In this document: positions 22,930 through 35,293 of the stretch, in pieces | How positions within the stretch are numbered: the first letter of the stretch is position 1 | Layout: the number at the start of each line of letters is the position of its first letter | Source of the DNA: Silurus meridionalis | Taxonomy: Eukaryota; Chordata; Actinopteri; Siluriformes; Siluridae | Assembly (NCBI RefSeq): GCF_014805685.1 | Contig: NC_060911.1 | Location: forward strand, 11,472,212 to 11,536,211 | Reading direction: 5' to 3' | Length of the DNA stretch: 64,000 nt | Position numbers and translations under genes: made by a program | Notes under the pieces: generated by a model | Database searches by the model: none | Told to the model about the DNA's origin: nothing | The model's input: only the letters and a program-made list of their open reading frames with translations

Positions 22930-23960
22930 TAATGAATCTATTCAATTCATTGGGCATCATTTGTCCCTAATGAGCAAGCCAGTGGTGACTGTGGCAAGGA
23001 AAAACTCCCTGAGATGGTATGAGGAAGAAAACTTCAGAGATTCCAGACTTAAATGGGAAAACATCCTCATCTGGGTGGCACCCGATATCCATTTATTACA
23101 GTTCATCGTTTTTGTGAGGTGTGCAGTGATAGGTACCAAATGCAACCAAATGCAACCTGTGGTCCTGAGCCATTGTAGCAGACTGTTCATATTAACTACA
23201 GTCGAAATCCATCCCTTTGGTGTTCCATAATTTAAAAAATTTTAGGCCATTGATGCGAAAACCATCCCCAGCTGCACAGAGTGGCCTCCAATTGAAAAGA
23301 ACCCCATCCAGAGGCAGGGAGCCAGGATGAACTAGGCAAATCTAAAGAAAGGAGAGGGGCAGGAATGCTGATCACTGGTAGCTCAGGAGCATGGTCAACT
23401 TGACCGAGAGAGAGAGAGTGACTGGGAGACAGAAATTAGGATTATTAGGTATCCTTATTGTTATAATAAAGTTAAAGACACTGTACAGTGTGAGAAGGAT
23501 GCAGTTGGGACTCTGGCATACCTAAATCTATGGCAGCATGACCAAAAGGGAAAGTAACAAAAACTTTAAGGATCCCTGGGATAAGGGACAGCCCTCCACT
23601 CTGCAGTCAACAAACCTGAGTGAATGCGTATGAGTGGGGGTGGGGGGATACAACAGCCAAACATTCCACTTCAACAAAACACTCAAAACATGATCCCTCC
23701 AGAAGAAAAACCCTCCCTCCAAAAGAAAAATGTGTTTTCAGCCTAGACTCGAACAATGAGACTGGAAGGCTGTTCCACATCTGTGGTGCTTTGTTGGAGA
23801 AATCTCTGCCGCCTGCTGTAGTTTTTGTTATTTATGGTACTAACAAATAGCCTGTACTTTTTGATTTAAATAGGCATGGGGGATTATAATGAAACAAATG
23901 TTTCCTCAGATAGTGTGGCACAAGACTATTTAGTGCTCTATGCGTTAGTATACGAATCTG
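22930..23960. repeat. Unclassified interspersed repeat common in fish
   Basis: Contains the phrases gacaaggaaaaactccctga-like (about 22990), atcctcatctgggtggcacc (about 23070), tccagaggcagggagccagg (about 23310) and gagactggaaggctgttcca (about 23757). I recognise this kind of block as a recurring fish repeat but cannot name its class with confidence. The open frames inside it look like translation of the repeat. Confidence 0.45.
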
Positions 23961-24109
23961 AGTTGTGGTTTAGTTCATATTCCCATATATGTTTATGGTA
24001 TATTCTCTCATTCATAAGTGCTTAAAACTGAAAAAAATAGACATGAAACTCCTCAACAATTATGTCCAGTCAATAAATTAAAGAAAAAAACAATATAGAG
24101 TAAATTAGG

Positions 24110-24298
24110 AAGGTTCCCTCGTCGAAATGCTTTGGGAATGTGCCCAAATGTGAACTCTGAAATAATGTGTGTAATCAGTCAAAAATTGGATGTCGGCGGG
24201 GTGACGTCACGACCAGGAAGTATAAAATGCACATGGAGTGAGGTGAGCGCCAGCTTCTGTTTGTTTACGAGGCGCTCTGTGTATGTGTTAAATTGTCT
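24110..24298 (+). mobile_element. Solitary DIRS 5' terminal region
   Basis: Shares with 32160-32310 the order gctttgggaa, cgtgtgtaatc-like, tgacgtcac, gaccaggaag and tataaa. A CRE-like palindrome lies about 20 bp upstream of a TATA box at about 24222. It ends where RTE copy 3 begins (about 24308). Confidence 0.6.
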
Positions 24299-24307
24299 GT
24301 CAATTCT

Positions 24308-25868
24308 TATTCTTCTTCTTCTTTCGGCTGCTCCTATTAGGGGTCGCCACAACGGATCATCCGTCTCCATACCACCCTGTCCTCTACATCTGCCTCTTTC
24401 ACCAACTACCTGCATGTCTTCCCTCACCACATCCATGAACCTCCTCCTTGGGAGGAGGTTCATTCTCCTACCAATATAACTCATGTCCCTTCTCTGCACA
24501 AGTCCAAACCATTTCAATCTCGCCTCCCTCACTTTGTCACCAAAACGTCCAACATGCCCTGTCCCTCTAATAAACTTATTTCTAATCTTGTCCATCCTCG
24601 TCACTCCCAACGAAAACCTTAACATCTTCAGCTCTGCTACCTCCAGCTCCGCCTGGTGCCTTTTACTCAATGCCACTGTCTCTAATCCATACAACATCGC
24701 AGGTCTCACCACAGTCCTATAAACTTTCCCTGTCATTCTTGCAGATATCCGTCTATCACAAATCACTCCTGTCACTCTTCTCCACCCACTCCACCCTGCC
24801 TGCACTCTTTTCTTCACTTCCCTAACACTCTCCCCATTACTTTGCACTGTTGACCCCAAGTACCTGAACTCCACCACCTTCTCCACCTCTTCTCTCTGCA
24901 ACCGCACCCTCCCTCTTATTAACACACATTTACTCTGTCTTACTCCTAGGTCGCCTGGTGGTCTAGTGGTTAAGATGCAGCGCTCTCACCGCTGCGACCC
25001 GGGTTCGATTCCCGGTCAGGGAACCATCCCCAGCCACTCTCAGTGCCGGTCCCAAGCCCGGATAAATTGGGGAGGGTTGCGTTAGGAAGGGCATCCAGTG
25101 TAAAACATGTGCCAAATCAAAACATGCGGAGGATCCGCTGTGGCGACCCCTAACGGGAGAAGCCGAAAGAAAGTATACTCTGTCTTACTCCTACTGACTT
25201 TCATTCCCCTTCTCTCCAGCGCATACCTCCACCTCTCCAGGCTCTTCTTCACCACAAATCACAATATCATCCGCAAACATCATAGTCCAGGGAGACTCCT
25301 GTCTGACCTCATCCATCAATCTGTCTATCACCACTGCAAACAGGAAAGGGCTCAGGGCCGATTCTTGATGCAGTCTAACCTTCACCTTTAACCAGTCTGT
25401 CGTTCCTACTGCACACTTCACTGCTGTCACACTGTCCTCATACATGTCCTGCACCACCCTCACATACTTCTCTGACACACCTGACTTCCTCATACAGTAC
25501 CATAACTCCTCTTTTAGCACCCTGTCGTGGCATCCCTTTCTTTTTCCTCTCTTGGCACCCCTTTCTCTAAATCCATAAACACACTATGCAATTCATTCTG
25601 TCCTTCTCTATTCTTCTCCATCAACATTCTCAAAGCAAATAAGGCATCTGTGGTGCTCTTCTTCGGCATGAAACCATACTGTTGCTCACAGGTGGTCACC
25701 TCTTCTCTCAGCCTGGCTTCCACTACTCTTTCCCATAACTTCATGGTGTGACTGATCAACTTAATTCCCCTGTAGTTACTGCAGGTCTGCACATCTCCCT
25801 TGTGTGCAAAAATCAATACCAGCACACTCCTTCTCCATTCCACAGGCATCCTCTCACCTTCCAGAATC
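24308..25868 (-). mobile_element. RTE-clade LINE, copy 3, interrupted by a SINE
   Basis: Minus-strand, 5'-truncated copy with its (AAG)-rich 3' end at about 24308-24325. It encodes, with frameshifts, the reverse-transcriptase region ([20 protein letters not shown] near 25760, then GFMPKKSTTDALFALRMLME, then [11 protein letters not shown] at about 25270). The C-terminal part follows at 24900-24440. The FADD catalytic motif is intact here. A 227-bp SINE plus an 18-bp duplication splits it at 24949-25175. Confidence 0.88.
24949..25175 (+). mobile_element. tRNA-Glu-derived SINE with RTE-derived body and tail
   Basis: The head, 24951-25022, is nearly a tRNA-Glu(CTC) gene. It has an A box at 24959-24969 (tggtctagtgg), the anticodon region cgctctcac, and a B box at 25002-25012 (ggttcgattcc). 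These internal RNA polymerase III promoter boxes would drive its transcription. Then follow a spacer, a segment shared with the 5' end of RTE copy 2 (aagggcatccag to caaatcaaa), and the last 45 nt of the RTE 3' end (gatccgctgtggcgacccct to agccgaaagaa). A perfect 18-bp target-site duplication, tactctgtcttactccta, lies at 24931-24948 and 25176-25193. This is the signature of mobilisation by the RTE machinery. The acceptor stem is mismatched, so it is not a functional tRNA. Confidence 0.9.
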
Positions 25869-25869
25869 T

Positions 25870-26495
25870 ATAGAAAATAAAGAAAAATAAAAAAATGTCA
25901 AAAAAATTTAATCCTGGGAGCGGATTCTGCCCCCGTTCTTGCTGGGGTGGAGCGGCGCAGCAGTTCCTGGGGCTCGCAAATGGAAAAAAAAAAATGATGC
26001 ATGGCTTAGTAACAGACCACATTCTGGTGGCTGGGGGCCCACCCAGTGTTCTTCATTTATCTCTATGTACTGTAGAACCCAGAAACAAAGTTTTGTCCAC
26101 TCATTAAGTGTTCTAAGTAGAACTTAAAGGAAACTTTTTTATATCCAATAAACCTGTGTGTACTTCATAATTGGAAAATGCTAAACATTATATAATGATG
26201 GGATGGTTTGCCTTGTATGATGGAAAGAGATGAAACAACAGAAACAAATAAATTCTTTCTCTCACTGCAGCATGGCGTCTCCAAGCGTGAGACATCTTGT
26301 CTGCACCTGTCCTAAAAGACAGAGTGACCCCAGTGTCTCTAAGCAACCGGGGCATCCCAGAGAAGCCCTGCTCAGCTAAACCATGCCCAGAGAACCAAAA
26401 AAGTCTGGACCCTGGAGCAGGGTCCAGGGTTTTGCGAGGTGATTTTATTTGTACAGCAAACCCAGCTATTAGGGTTGCCCAAGCCAGTGCACTCT
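25870..26495. other. Unassigned sequence between RTE copies
   Basis: Contains a possible poly(A) signal, aataaa, at about 26146 and a splice-acceptor-like ctctcactgcag before 26271. If the prominin transcript extends this far, these could belong to its 3' end, but nothing in the coding frame supports it. Confidence 0.3.
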
Positions 26496-26496
26496 T

Positions 26497-26735
26497 TGTG
26501 CTGGCTCCAAGCCCGGATAAATGGGGAGGGTTGCGTTAGGAAGGGCATCCAGCGTAAAACATGTGCCAAATCAAATATGCGTATCAGGAATAGGTTTATG
26601 GATGTGGTGAGGGAAGACATGTAGGTGGTTGGGGTAAAAGAGGCAGATGTAGAGGACAGGGGGGTATGGAAAATGGATGATCCACTGTGCCAACCACTAA
26701 TGGGAGAAGCCAAAAGAAGAAAAACAAAATAATAA
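26497..26735 (+). mobile_element. RTE copy 4, internally deleted (5' end joined to 3' end)
   Basis: It begins with ccaagcccggataaatgggg and gcgttaggaagggcatccag, the same block as the SINE body. At about 26580 it passes directly into RTE 3' sequence (ggtttatggatgtggtgagg, gaggcagatgtagaggacag). It ends with ccaaaagaagaaaaac. About 2.5 kb of coding sequence is absent. It has no tRNA head. Confidence 0.75.
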
Positions 26736-26959
26736 ATTTTAATTGTACAGCAGATAACTTGGACAGGAACCATATGAAACCTTATCCAGCTACCCATAAG
26801 TGCCTATGGGAGTTGGATCTCTGGGACATATAGAGAAATCTAAATAAAAAAAAGAGACAGTACACATGGGCCCATAGACAACACACTCTCCCTGGCAAGA
26901 TTAGATCATTTTTATGGTTTTAAGCATCAGCTAACTTTCTTTTCAATGTGTTTTATTTT

Positions 26960-29900
26960 TCCAGGTGGCATCTCCGACCAATGCATTGTACCGTAAAATA
27001 AATATAAAACCTTGGAGTGCCTACTGGCATTTTAATATTGCACTTTTAGAAGATGCTAACCCGGTCGAGGCCCTGGTTAACAACGACCGCCACAGGTATC
27101 TTTAGCCGACAGGGTACCGGTGGAAATTGGGCTACTGTTGGCCGAAGGAGGAGAAGGAGAGGAGGAAGACGGATGTTTAGGGTTGGTACTTTAAATGTTG
27201 GTACTATGACGGGTAAAGGGAGAGAGATAGCTGATATGATGGAGAAGAGAAAGGTAGAAAAGTTGTGTGTTCAGGAGACAGTGCTTATGCTTTCCTAGGT
27301 ATGTAGATGGTGTACCTAGGAAAGAACGATTGGTGATTGGGGCAGACTTTAATGGGCATGTAGGTGAAGGGAACAGAGGTAATGAGGAGGTGATGGGTAG
27401 GTATGGTTTTAAGGAGAGGAATGTGGCAGGGCAGATGGTGGTAGATTTTGCTAAAAGGATGGAAATGGTAGTGGTGAACACTTATTTTAAGAAGAAGGAG
27501 GATCATAGGGTGACGTATAAGAGTGGAGGAAGGTGCACACAGGTGGACTATTTTCTATGCAGGAGATGAAACCTGAAGGAGATTGGAGACTATAAGGTGT
27601 TGGCAGGGGACAGTGAAGCTAAACAGCATCGGATGGTGGTCTGTAAGATGGTTTTGGAGGCGAAGAAGAGGAGGAGAGTGAGGACTGAAAGAAGAATAAG
27701 ATGGTGGAAACTGAAGGAGGAACAGTGTAGTGTGAGGTTCAGGGAAGAGGTCAGACGGGCTCAGTGGTGGTGAAAAGGTGTTGGATGATTGGGAAACTAC
27801 TGCAGGAGTAATGAGGGTGGCAGCTAGAAAAGTGCTTGGTGTGACATCTGGAAATAGAAAGCAAGACAAGGAGATGTGGTGGTGGAATGAGGAAGTGCAG
27901 GAGAGCATAAGGTGAAAGAGGTTGGTAAAACAGAAGTGGGATCGACAGGGTGATGAAAAAAGTAGGCAGGAGTACAAGAAGATGGCAGCAGGTGAAGGGG
28001 ATGTGGCGAAAGCCAAGGAAAAGGCATATGAGGAGCTGTAGAAGAGGTTGGACAATAAGGAAGGAGAAAAGGATTTATACCGGCCAGGCAGAGGGACCGA
28101 GCTGGGAAGGATGTACTGCAAGTTAGAGCAATAAAGGATGGAGAGGGAAATGTGTTGACTAATGGGGAGAGTGTGTTGAGAAGATGGAGGAGTATTTTGA
28201 GCAGCTGATGAATGAGGAAAATCAGAGAGAGAGAAGGTTGGATGATGTGGAGTTGGTGAAGCAGGATGTAGATAGGATTAGTAAGGAGGAAGTAAGAGCA
28301 GCGATTAAGAGGATGAAGAGTGAAAAGGCGGTTGGACCAGATGACATACCGGTAGAAGCGTGGAAATGTTTAGGAGAGATGGCAATGGAGTTTTTAACCA
28401 GATTGTTTAACAAGATTCTGGAAGGTGGGAGGATGCCTGAGGAATGGAGAAGGAGTGTGATGGTACCGATCTTTAAGAATAAGGGAGATGTGCACGCCTG
28501 CAGTAACTACAGGGGAGTTAATCAGGCACACCATGAAGTTAAGGGAAAGAGTAGTAGAAGCCAGGCTGAGAGAAGAGGTGACCATCCGTGAACAACAGTA
28601 TAGTTTCATGCCGAGGAAGAGCACCACAGATGCCTTATTTGCTTTGAGGATGTTGATGGAGAAGTATAGAGAAGGACAGAAGGAATTGCATTGTGTATTT
28701 GTGGATTTAGAGAAAGCGTACGACAGAGTGCCAAGAGAGGAGTTGTGGTATTGTATGAGGAAGTCGTGTGTGTCAGAGAAGTATGTGAGGGTGGTGCGGA
28801 ACATGTATGAGGACAGTGTGACAGTAGTGAAGTGTGCAGTAGGAACGACAGACTGGTTCAGGGTGGAGGTTGGACTGCATCAAGGATCGGCCCTGAGCCC
28901 TTTCCTGTTTGCAGTGGTGATGGACAGGTTGACAGACAAGGTCAGACAGGAGTCTCCCTGGACTATGATGTTTGCAGATGATATTGTGATTTGTGGTGAG
29001 AGTAGTGAGCAGGTTGGGAAGAGCCTGGAGAGGTGGAGATATGCGCTGGAGAGAAGGTGGAGGAGTTCAGGTACCTGGGGTCAACAGTGCAAAGTAATGG
29101 AAAGTGTGTTAGAGAAGTAAAGAAAAGAGTGCAGGCAGGGTGGAGTGGGTGGAGAAGAGTGAAAGGAGTGATTTGTGGTAGTAGGGTATCTGCAAGAATG
29201 AAAGGGAAAGTTTATAGGTCTGTGGTGAGACCTGCGATATTGTATGGTTTAGAGACAGTGGCATTGAGTAAAAGACAGGAGGTGGAGCTGGAGGTAGAAG
29301 AGCTGAAAATGTTAAGGTTTTCGTTGGGAGTGATGGACAAGATTAGAAATTAGTTTATTAGAGGGACAGCCCATGTAGGATGTTTTGGTGACAAGGTGAG
29401 GGAGGCGAGATTGAGATGGTTTGGACATGTGCAGAGAAGGGACATGAATTATATTGGTAGAAGAATGCTGAGGATGGAGCCACCAGGAAGAAGGAAAAGA
29501 GGAAAGTCCAAGGAGGAGGTTCATGGATGTGGTGAGGGAAGACATGCAGGTAGTTGGTGTAGAGGCAGATGTAGAGGACAAGGTGGTATGGAAACGGATG
29601 ATCCGCTGTGGCGACCCCTAATGGGAGCAGCCGAAAGAAGAAGAAGAAGACTTTTAGAAGATGCTAATTTTAGAGTCTTTTATTTTGTATGGATTTTTTT
29701 TAATTCGAGAAAGGCAGCTTTTAACTCCCTACAGCAATGGTGGGATGTAACTAAGGTGCAAATCCAAGCATTCTGTCAACAATACACTCTCAATGTCAAA
29801 AAAAAAAAAAGCTCTAGAGATAGAAATAGTGGAACTCCAGCATTTGGAGACCACAGAAATTCAAGGGTATATTAGAGCCCTCAAAAAATAAAAAAGCCAA

Positions 29901-31740
29901 AATGAATGACCTGCTGGACACAACAGCACAGGGGGTGCTGGTCTGCTCATGCATTAAAAGTGTCACTGAGATGGATGCACCTTCTAAGTTCTTCTTCAGT
30001 CTAGAACAAAAAAATGGACAGAAAAGATATATGCATGCTGTGCAAACAGAAACAGGAGATCTAGTGTCAGAGCCTAAAGACTCATGCAGACATCCAGTTT
30101 CTACTCGAAGCTGTATAGCAGCGAGAGGTCAGTGGCCAGGAAGTTAAGCAGGGAGCTAACACTGGTTGAGCCCTGAAGGAGGCTCTCGAGGACATAGAGA
30201 ACGGGCGGGCGAAAAGGTATAGACAGTCTTCCCTGTGGAGTTGTTCAAAGCATTCTAAACAGTAAAAGAGCAAGACATGCTGGGGGTCATAAAGGACAAT
30301 GTGAGAGCATGTCAGCTCCCATCGTGTTGCAGGAGAGCCGTCTTGACCCTGCTGCCAAAAAAGGGAGACCTGAAAAACTGGCGCCCAGTTTCACTACTGT
30401 GCAAGCTGCTGTCAGAAGCATTGGCCTCGAGACTGATGGAGGTGATGGAGCAGATCATACAAAATGTACTGTATGCCTGGCAGGTCAATATTTGACAATG
30501 TATACTTAATTTGTGACATTTTGGACGTCTCCAGGCTATTGTGTTTTAAGACTGGTCTGATTTTTCTAGACCAGGAAAAGACTTTTCACCAGGTTAAGCA
30601 TGAATCCTTGTGGAAGGTGCTGGAAAACTTTGGGTTCAACCTTGGTTTCACAGCCATGATCAATGTGTTGTACAGTAAAATTGAGAGTCTACTGAAGGTT
30701 AATGGTGGTTTATGTGCCCCTTTTAGAGTGTACAGAGGGATAAGACAAGGCTGTTCACTGTCAAGAAAGCTGTAAACTAGCTATTGAACCTATTTTAATC
30801 AAACTGCGAAGTCTTCTTTCTGGTTTTAATATTCCACACTTAGATGCTTCACTCTACCTGTCAGCATATGCAAATTACCTGGCTGTAATGGTGGGATCCC
30901 AATCTGATGTAAAAATTTGAATTGATGTTTTAAAAGTTTTTGTGTTTTTATTATCAGTAAAAGTAAACTGGGGAAAGAGAGACACAGTTTTAAATGGGGA
31001 GTGGGGAGGTGGGGAGCCCACACTTCCAGGATGCCTGGTGTGGAAAAGAGGTGGTTTTAAATACTTGGGAAGTAACAAGTTTTTAAATAAAAACTAGGAA
31101 GGCCCTATAAAGCAAATCAAGGGCAGGCTGAGAAGGTGGAAGCTGCTAGTTCCAAGGATGTCCTACGTTGTCTCTCTGGCACAAGCTGGCATGCGTGGAT
31201 CCGCCACCTAACCTGCTAGCAAACATCAGGGCCCTGCTTTTGGACTTCTTCTGGGATGGCCTGCAGAGGATTCCACAGAGTGTCCTCCATCTGCCCAAGA
31301 AGGAAGGTGGGGCATGGGCTGGTTTAGCTCGCCAGCAGAACTGCAGCCTCGAGGTTATCCAGAGACTCCTAACCAGGCCAGGAAAATGGTATGGAGATCA
31401 GCAGCCAGTGGACTTTTGCAAGCACACTGGATGTGTCCAGATTTCCAGTCTTTTACCTCAGACTTTTTAAAATATGGACTTTAAAAAATAAAACGGATTA
31501 ATAGCTGTGGAACACTACATTGGCTGCTGGAGGAGCCCCTGGTATACAGGAGTCATCTGGACTATAAAATCAGCAAATCCAGTCCTGCACAGGAGAACCC
31601 TTACCCCAGCTGGTCAGTGCCCCTGACCTAAATGAGTGGGGCGGACCCCTCCTGGATTACGGAGTTGAAGGGGAGACTTTAGAACAGTTTCAGGAAGCTG
31701 ATCTAAAGGGCCTTTTTTAGTCTTAGTTTTAAGTAGGTCC
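26960..31740 (+). mobile_element. Tx1-like L1 LINE, interrupted by RTE copy 5
   Basis: 5'-truncated L1 of the Tx1 clade in two parts, about 26960-27059 and 29668-31740. Across the junction the frame continues as KPWSAYWHFNIALLEDANF then FNSLQQWWDVTKVQIQAFCQ. Reverse-transcriptase pieces follow: LPKKGDLKNWRPVSLLCK (30350), MPGRSIFDN (30470), IFLDQEKTFHQVKHESLW (30560) and YRGIRQGCSLS (30735). The catalytic YADD is changed to YANY (about 30868). The late part shows HLPKKEGGAWAGLARQQNCS (31290). Many frameshifts; inactive. Confidence 0.85.
27060..29649 (+). mobile_element. RTE-clade LINE, copy 5 (longest, with 18-bp TSD)
   Basis: Inserted in the Tx1-like L1 and bounded by a perfect 18-bp duplication, acttttagaagatgctaa, at 27042-27059 and 29650-29667. 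It starts at the endonuclease leader (LNVGTMTGKGREIADMME at about 27190). It runs through the reverse transcriptase (AIKRMKSEKAVGPDDIPVEA, then EQQYSFMPRKSTTDALFALR, then [20 protein letters not shown], then [10 protein letters not shown]), with the catalytic FADD intact. It ends with agccgaaagaagaagaagaa. The ORF is broken by at least five frameshifts or stops (for example near 27300, 27569, 28020, 28540 and 29050). It would encode one polyprotein of about 850-900 residues. Confidence 0.92.
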
Positions 31741-31744
31741 AGAA

Positions 31745-32150
31745 AAACAGGTATAGAAATATTTAGTAGAAAGAACAAAATAACACAAAATGTGGACTGT
31801 GATGCAAACAGAATGTTCTCTAGACTAATAAAATCAAGGATTCTGATTTATTAAAATTGAAAGTATAGGGGCTCTGTAGATGTTTGAGTTTGTTTGATGT
31901 TGTAAAGAAGCTCTGTGTTCTGTAGTAAAAGAAGAATGGCACTTTAAACCAAAACTGGACTAAATGAACACACCCAACCTTTAACAGACATGTCTGATTT
32001 TATTTATGCCTATTTATCATTTTATTCATTTATTCAACTAAGACTAACAAGTCAACCATCTGGCATTTAACGTGACTTAAAGAATTAAGAATTGTTTAGA
32101 AAAAGGTCTATCTCTAACTTTTTTTCCCCTCCAAAGTCCCTGAGAAAGCT
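31745..32150. other. Intergenic DNA, no feature
   Basis: AT-rich spacer between the Tx1 LINE and the DIRS fragment. Nothing recognisable. Confidence 0.5.
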
Positions 32151-32154
32151 TAAT

Positions 32155-32660
32155 GTAAAACGTAGTTCCCCTTCAGGAACAACGCTTTGGGAACGCTCCT
32201 GCATGACCACGCTTAAACCACGTGTGTAATCTGTCCAACAGACGGATGTGACGTCACTGGCATGACCAGGAAGCTATAAACGCAAATGCAGTGGAGCCAG
32301 TGCTAGCTTCTGTTGTACAGGTCTGTTTTGCTCAGCAAGGTAAGAAGGTAAAACAGAAAAAAATGCAAAGTAAGGACAATCAATCTTTCAGGGTGTGTGT
32401 CTCTTTTTGCCCCCGCTTTATCCCGTGGGGTGGGGGGTTAAACACAGCCAGTGTGTTGCATGTTTGGGCACACTTCAAGAAGGGGAACTCTTGCTAACGT
32501 TCCTCGTGGTTCTGGCCCAGCTTCCATCAAAGCAAAGGTTGTGGGGTTTCGCACATGGATCTGGCAGAGGGAATGGAAATGAGAAAATCCTTCCGGGACC
32601 CCCTGACATTAGCGCCACTCCTTTTAAAGCTTTTAAAAAAAACTCAATTTGTCAGTGATT
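32155..32660 (+). mobile_element. DIRS 5' end with promoter and start of first ORF
   Basis: The terminal repeat begins near cgtagttccccttcaggaac. It contains tgacgtcac (32250) and a TATA-like ctataaa (32273) with about 100 bp of leader. A start of the DIRS first ORF follows (ATG at 32363, KDNQSFRVCVSFCPRFIPWG, then HSQCVACLG in a shifted frame, a CxxC-type pattern of the DIRS Gag-like protein). It ends abruptly near 32660. Confidence 0.65.
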
Positions 32661-33236
32661 ACTGAAACTGTTGGCCATTTTTGTGGCTTTAATGTTGTTA
32701 TTATTTATTACTTTTAAAATTCCTGTAATTATTCATTACTGTGCTTTTTGTTACATGGCTGTACAAATAAAACTGAACTAATTTAAATCCTAAATAAATG
32801 AACACGTGCCTGTGAGGCCAAAAATTCTTTCAATCATCAGTAAAATTTCAGACAACCCAAAAAAGTATGCTAACCATTCATACCTTTTTTTTTTAAATGC
32901 ACATAACATTTATTTTTATTATTAACGCAGAATAAGTAATCATATGGCAACATTACCTGCTTCCTTGAGCTACTATTAATGAGACCTTTAATTACATTTT
33001 TATTTACTTTCTTTCACAAATTATGGACCACTACACAATTACACAGTATGTAATAGCATTACAAGAAAAAATCCTTTGATTTAAAAACTGCCTTCATTAT
33101 GTGGATTATTAATGTAATGAGTTACTGAGCATGGCTATTAGTAACATTTACAAAGAATAAATCTTTTTTAACAAGTTAATAAATTGTGATATACACCAAA
33201 TTATTTAACTGCAGTTCACGTTGGTCCAGTAAGGAG

Positions 33237-33369
33237 TTAGGCATCATCACCACCACACAGCAGGAGCAGGGTTTTGCAATAATCACCAGAGGTGTCCCCC
33301 TGTAAAAAAGATAAACCAAAAAGAGAAAAGATTCTATGTTTAAAACGCTCTCTCTCTTTTTCTCTCTCT

Positions 33370-33415
<46 letters not shown>

Positions 33416-33502
33416 GGATTGCATTCAGTACACATGCACCAAACCCAAATGGCCTGTACAAAAACAGTTCGCTATTAATGTGTACCATTACACCCTAAAA
33501 TA

Positions 33503-33574
<72 letters not shown>

Positions 33575-33584
33575 TTATTGTTCC

Positions 33585-33657
<73 letters not shown>

Positions 33658-33952
33658 GTACAGACCAAAAGTTTGGACACACCTACTCATTCAAAGAGTT
33701 TTCTTTATTTTCATGACTATGAAAATTGTAGAGTCACACTGAAGGCATCAAAACTATGAATTAACACGTGGCATTATATACATAACAAAAAAGTGAACTG
33801 AAAATGTCATATTGTAGGTTTTTCAAAGTAGGCATCAAGAGAATGCCAAGAGTGTGCAAAGCAGTAATCTAAGCAAAAGGTGGCTACTTTGAAGTCTTTG
33901 AAAATAAAGAAAACTCTTTGAATGAGAAGGTGTGTCCAAACTTTTGGTCTGT

Positions 33953-34025
<73 letters not shown>

Positions 34026-35229
34026 TACTGCTACTGGGGAACTGCAGTTCTCTGTGGAAAACATGGGTTCCAACATATACTGTGACATTCTGAAGCAGAA
34101 TAGCAGGCAATAAAACCAATAGAATTGTATAAAGCTATAAGGGGAGATTTATTGTAACTTACAGATGTAGAGCTCCATTTCTCCATGTTGTTACTCCGCC
34201 CCAAAAAATAGTTTCCACATCGCTGCTTTTTGTGCAAATCTCAGATAAAACAACTTATTTGATTGTCCATTTTTTTCCCTTGTTTTATTTTATTTTTTTA
34301 AACAAAGTCCAGTTAGCACGAGCTATAAACAGCTGTTTATGTTGACCTGAGAGCTGCATCACTTTCTGGTTCGTCACTGCTTCTTTCCTGATTCAGCCAG
34401 TAATAGTTTGTAAAGAGTAATAAAACCAAGCCTCACACACGTGCAGAATAAAATCCTCCTAAATATCGTTAGAATCCTGCACTTATTGGCTACATTGTCC
34501 ATCAGTCATTTTGTTTCCATAATGCTATTGGCTGGGAAATAAAAGGTTTGAAATGAGAGGCGGCGCATAAAAAAACACCTGCAGAGAGAGAGGAGACTCC
34601 ACCCAAGATTTATACTCTTTTACTTTTTTATTATCATTTTTTTTTACTTTTTTGTGGTCTCAACCGTTTTGTAACACTATATTCTACCAGCCATATTTGT
34701 TTTTTGTCACCAAGATGTCGTTTTTTATGTGAAAGTTATTCGGAAATATATAAACACAAACACCAGCCGAAGTTCTGTGACGTAAACAAAGAAATAAACA
34801 TCTAAATTACAACACTATTGTTTGTTTGGAGCAGAAATGTTTTACGGCATGTTGTTCACTGGACCCTTATCTTTCCTAATAAACCGGGATTAGCAGCAGT
34901 GGATGTGTTTGTGACTCGTTATTACAATAATTATGTAAGTAGTGAGTTTTTTTATGCATGTTGTTGTTGTGTACTGCTCACACAAATTCAGCAATTAAAT
35001 TCGTTATACGTTTTCCATTGAAAACCAGTGATCTGAAATCGCTGCTTGAGACTTAGAGCTTTAGAATGAAGTATAGTTAGTCATGGTTACTCTTCTCCCT
35101 ATTTATTTAATCTATTGCTAATCATTAACACCTGAGAACACTTGGCTATTAGTTGCGTTCACGCAACCACGAAGCCTAAGAAAATGTTTGCAGAAATGTG
35201 AGGGGTGTACTTACTTTTCTATACTGTAT

Positions 35230-35293
<64 letters not shown>

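Noticed and set aside
24951..25022. Functional tRNA-Glu gene
   Set aside because: The acceptor stem is mismatched and the sequence continues into a SINE body ended by an 18-bp target-site duplication.
26941..27059. Terminal 3' UTR exon of prominin (acceptor tttttccag and aataaa)
   Set aside because: The same stretch translates in frame with a Tx1-like L1 protein that resumes after the RTE insertion.
33495..34119. Open frames of repeating Ile-Tyr
   Set aside because: Translation of (TA)n microsatellites; the same applies to His-Thr and Cys-Val frames over CA/GT tracts throughout the window.
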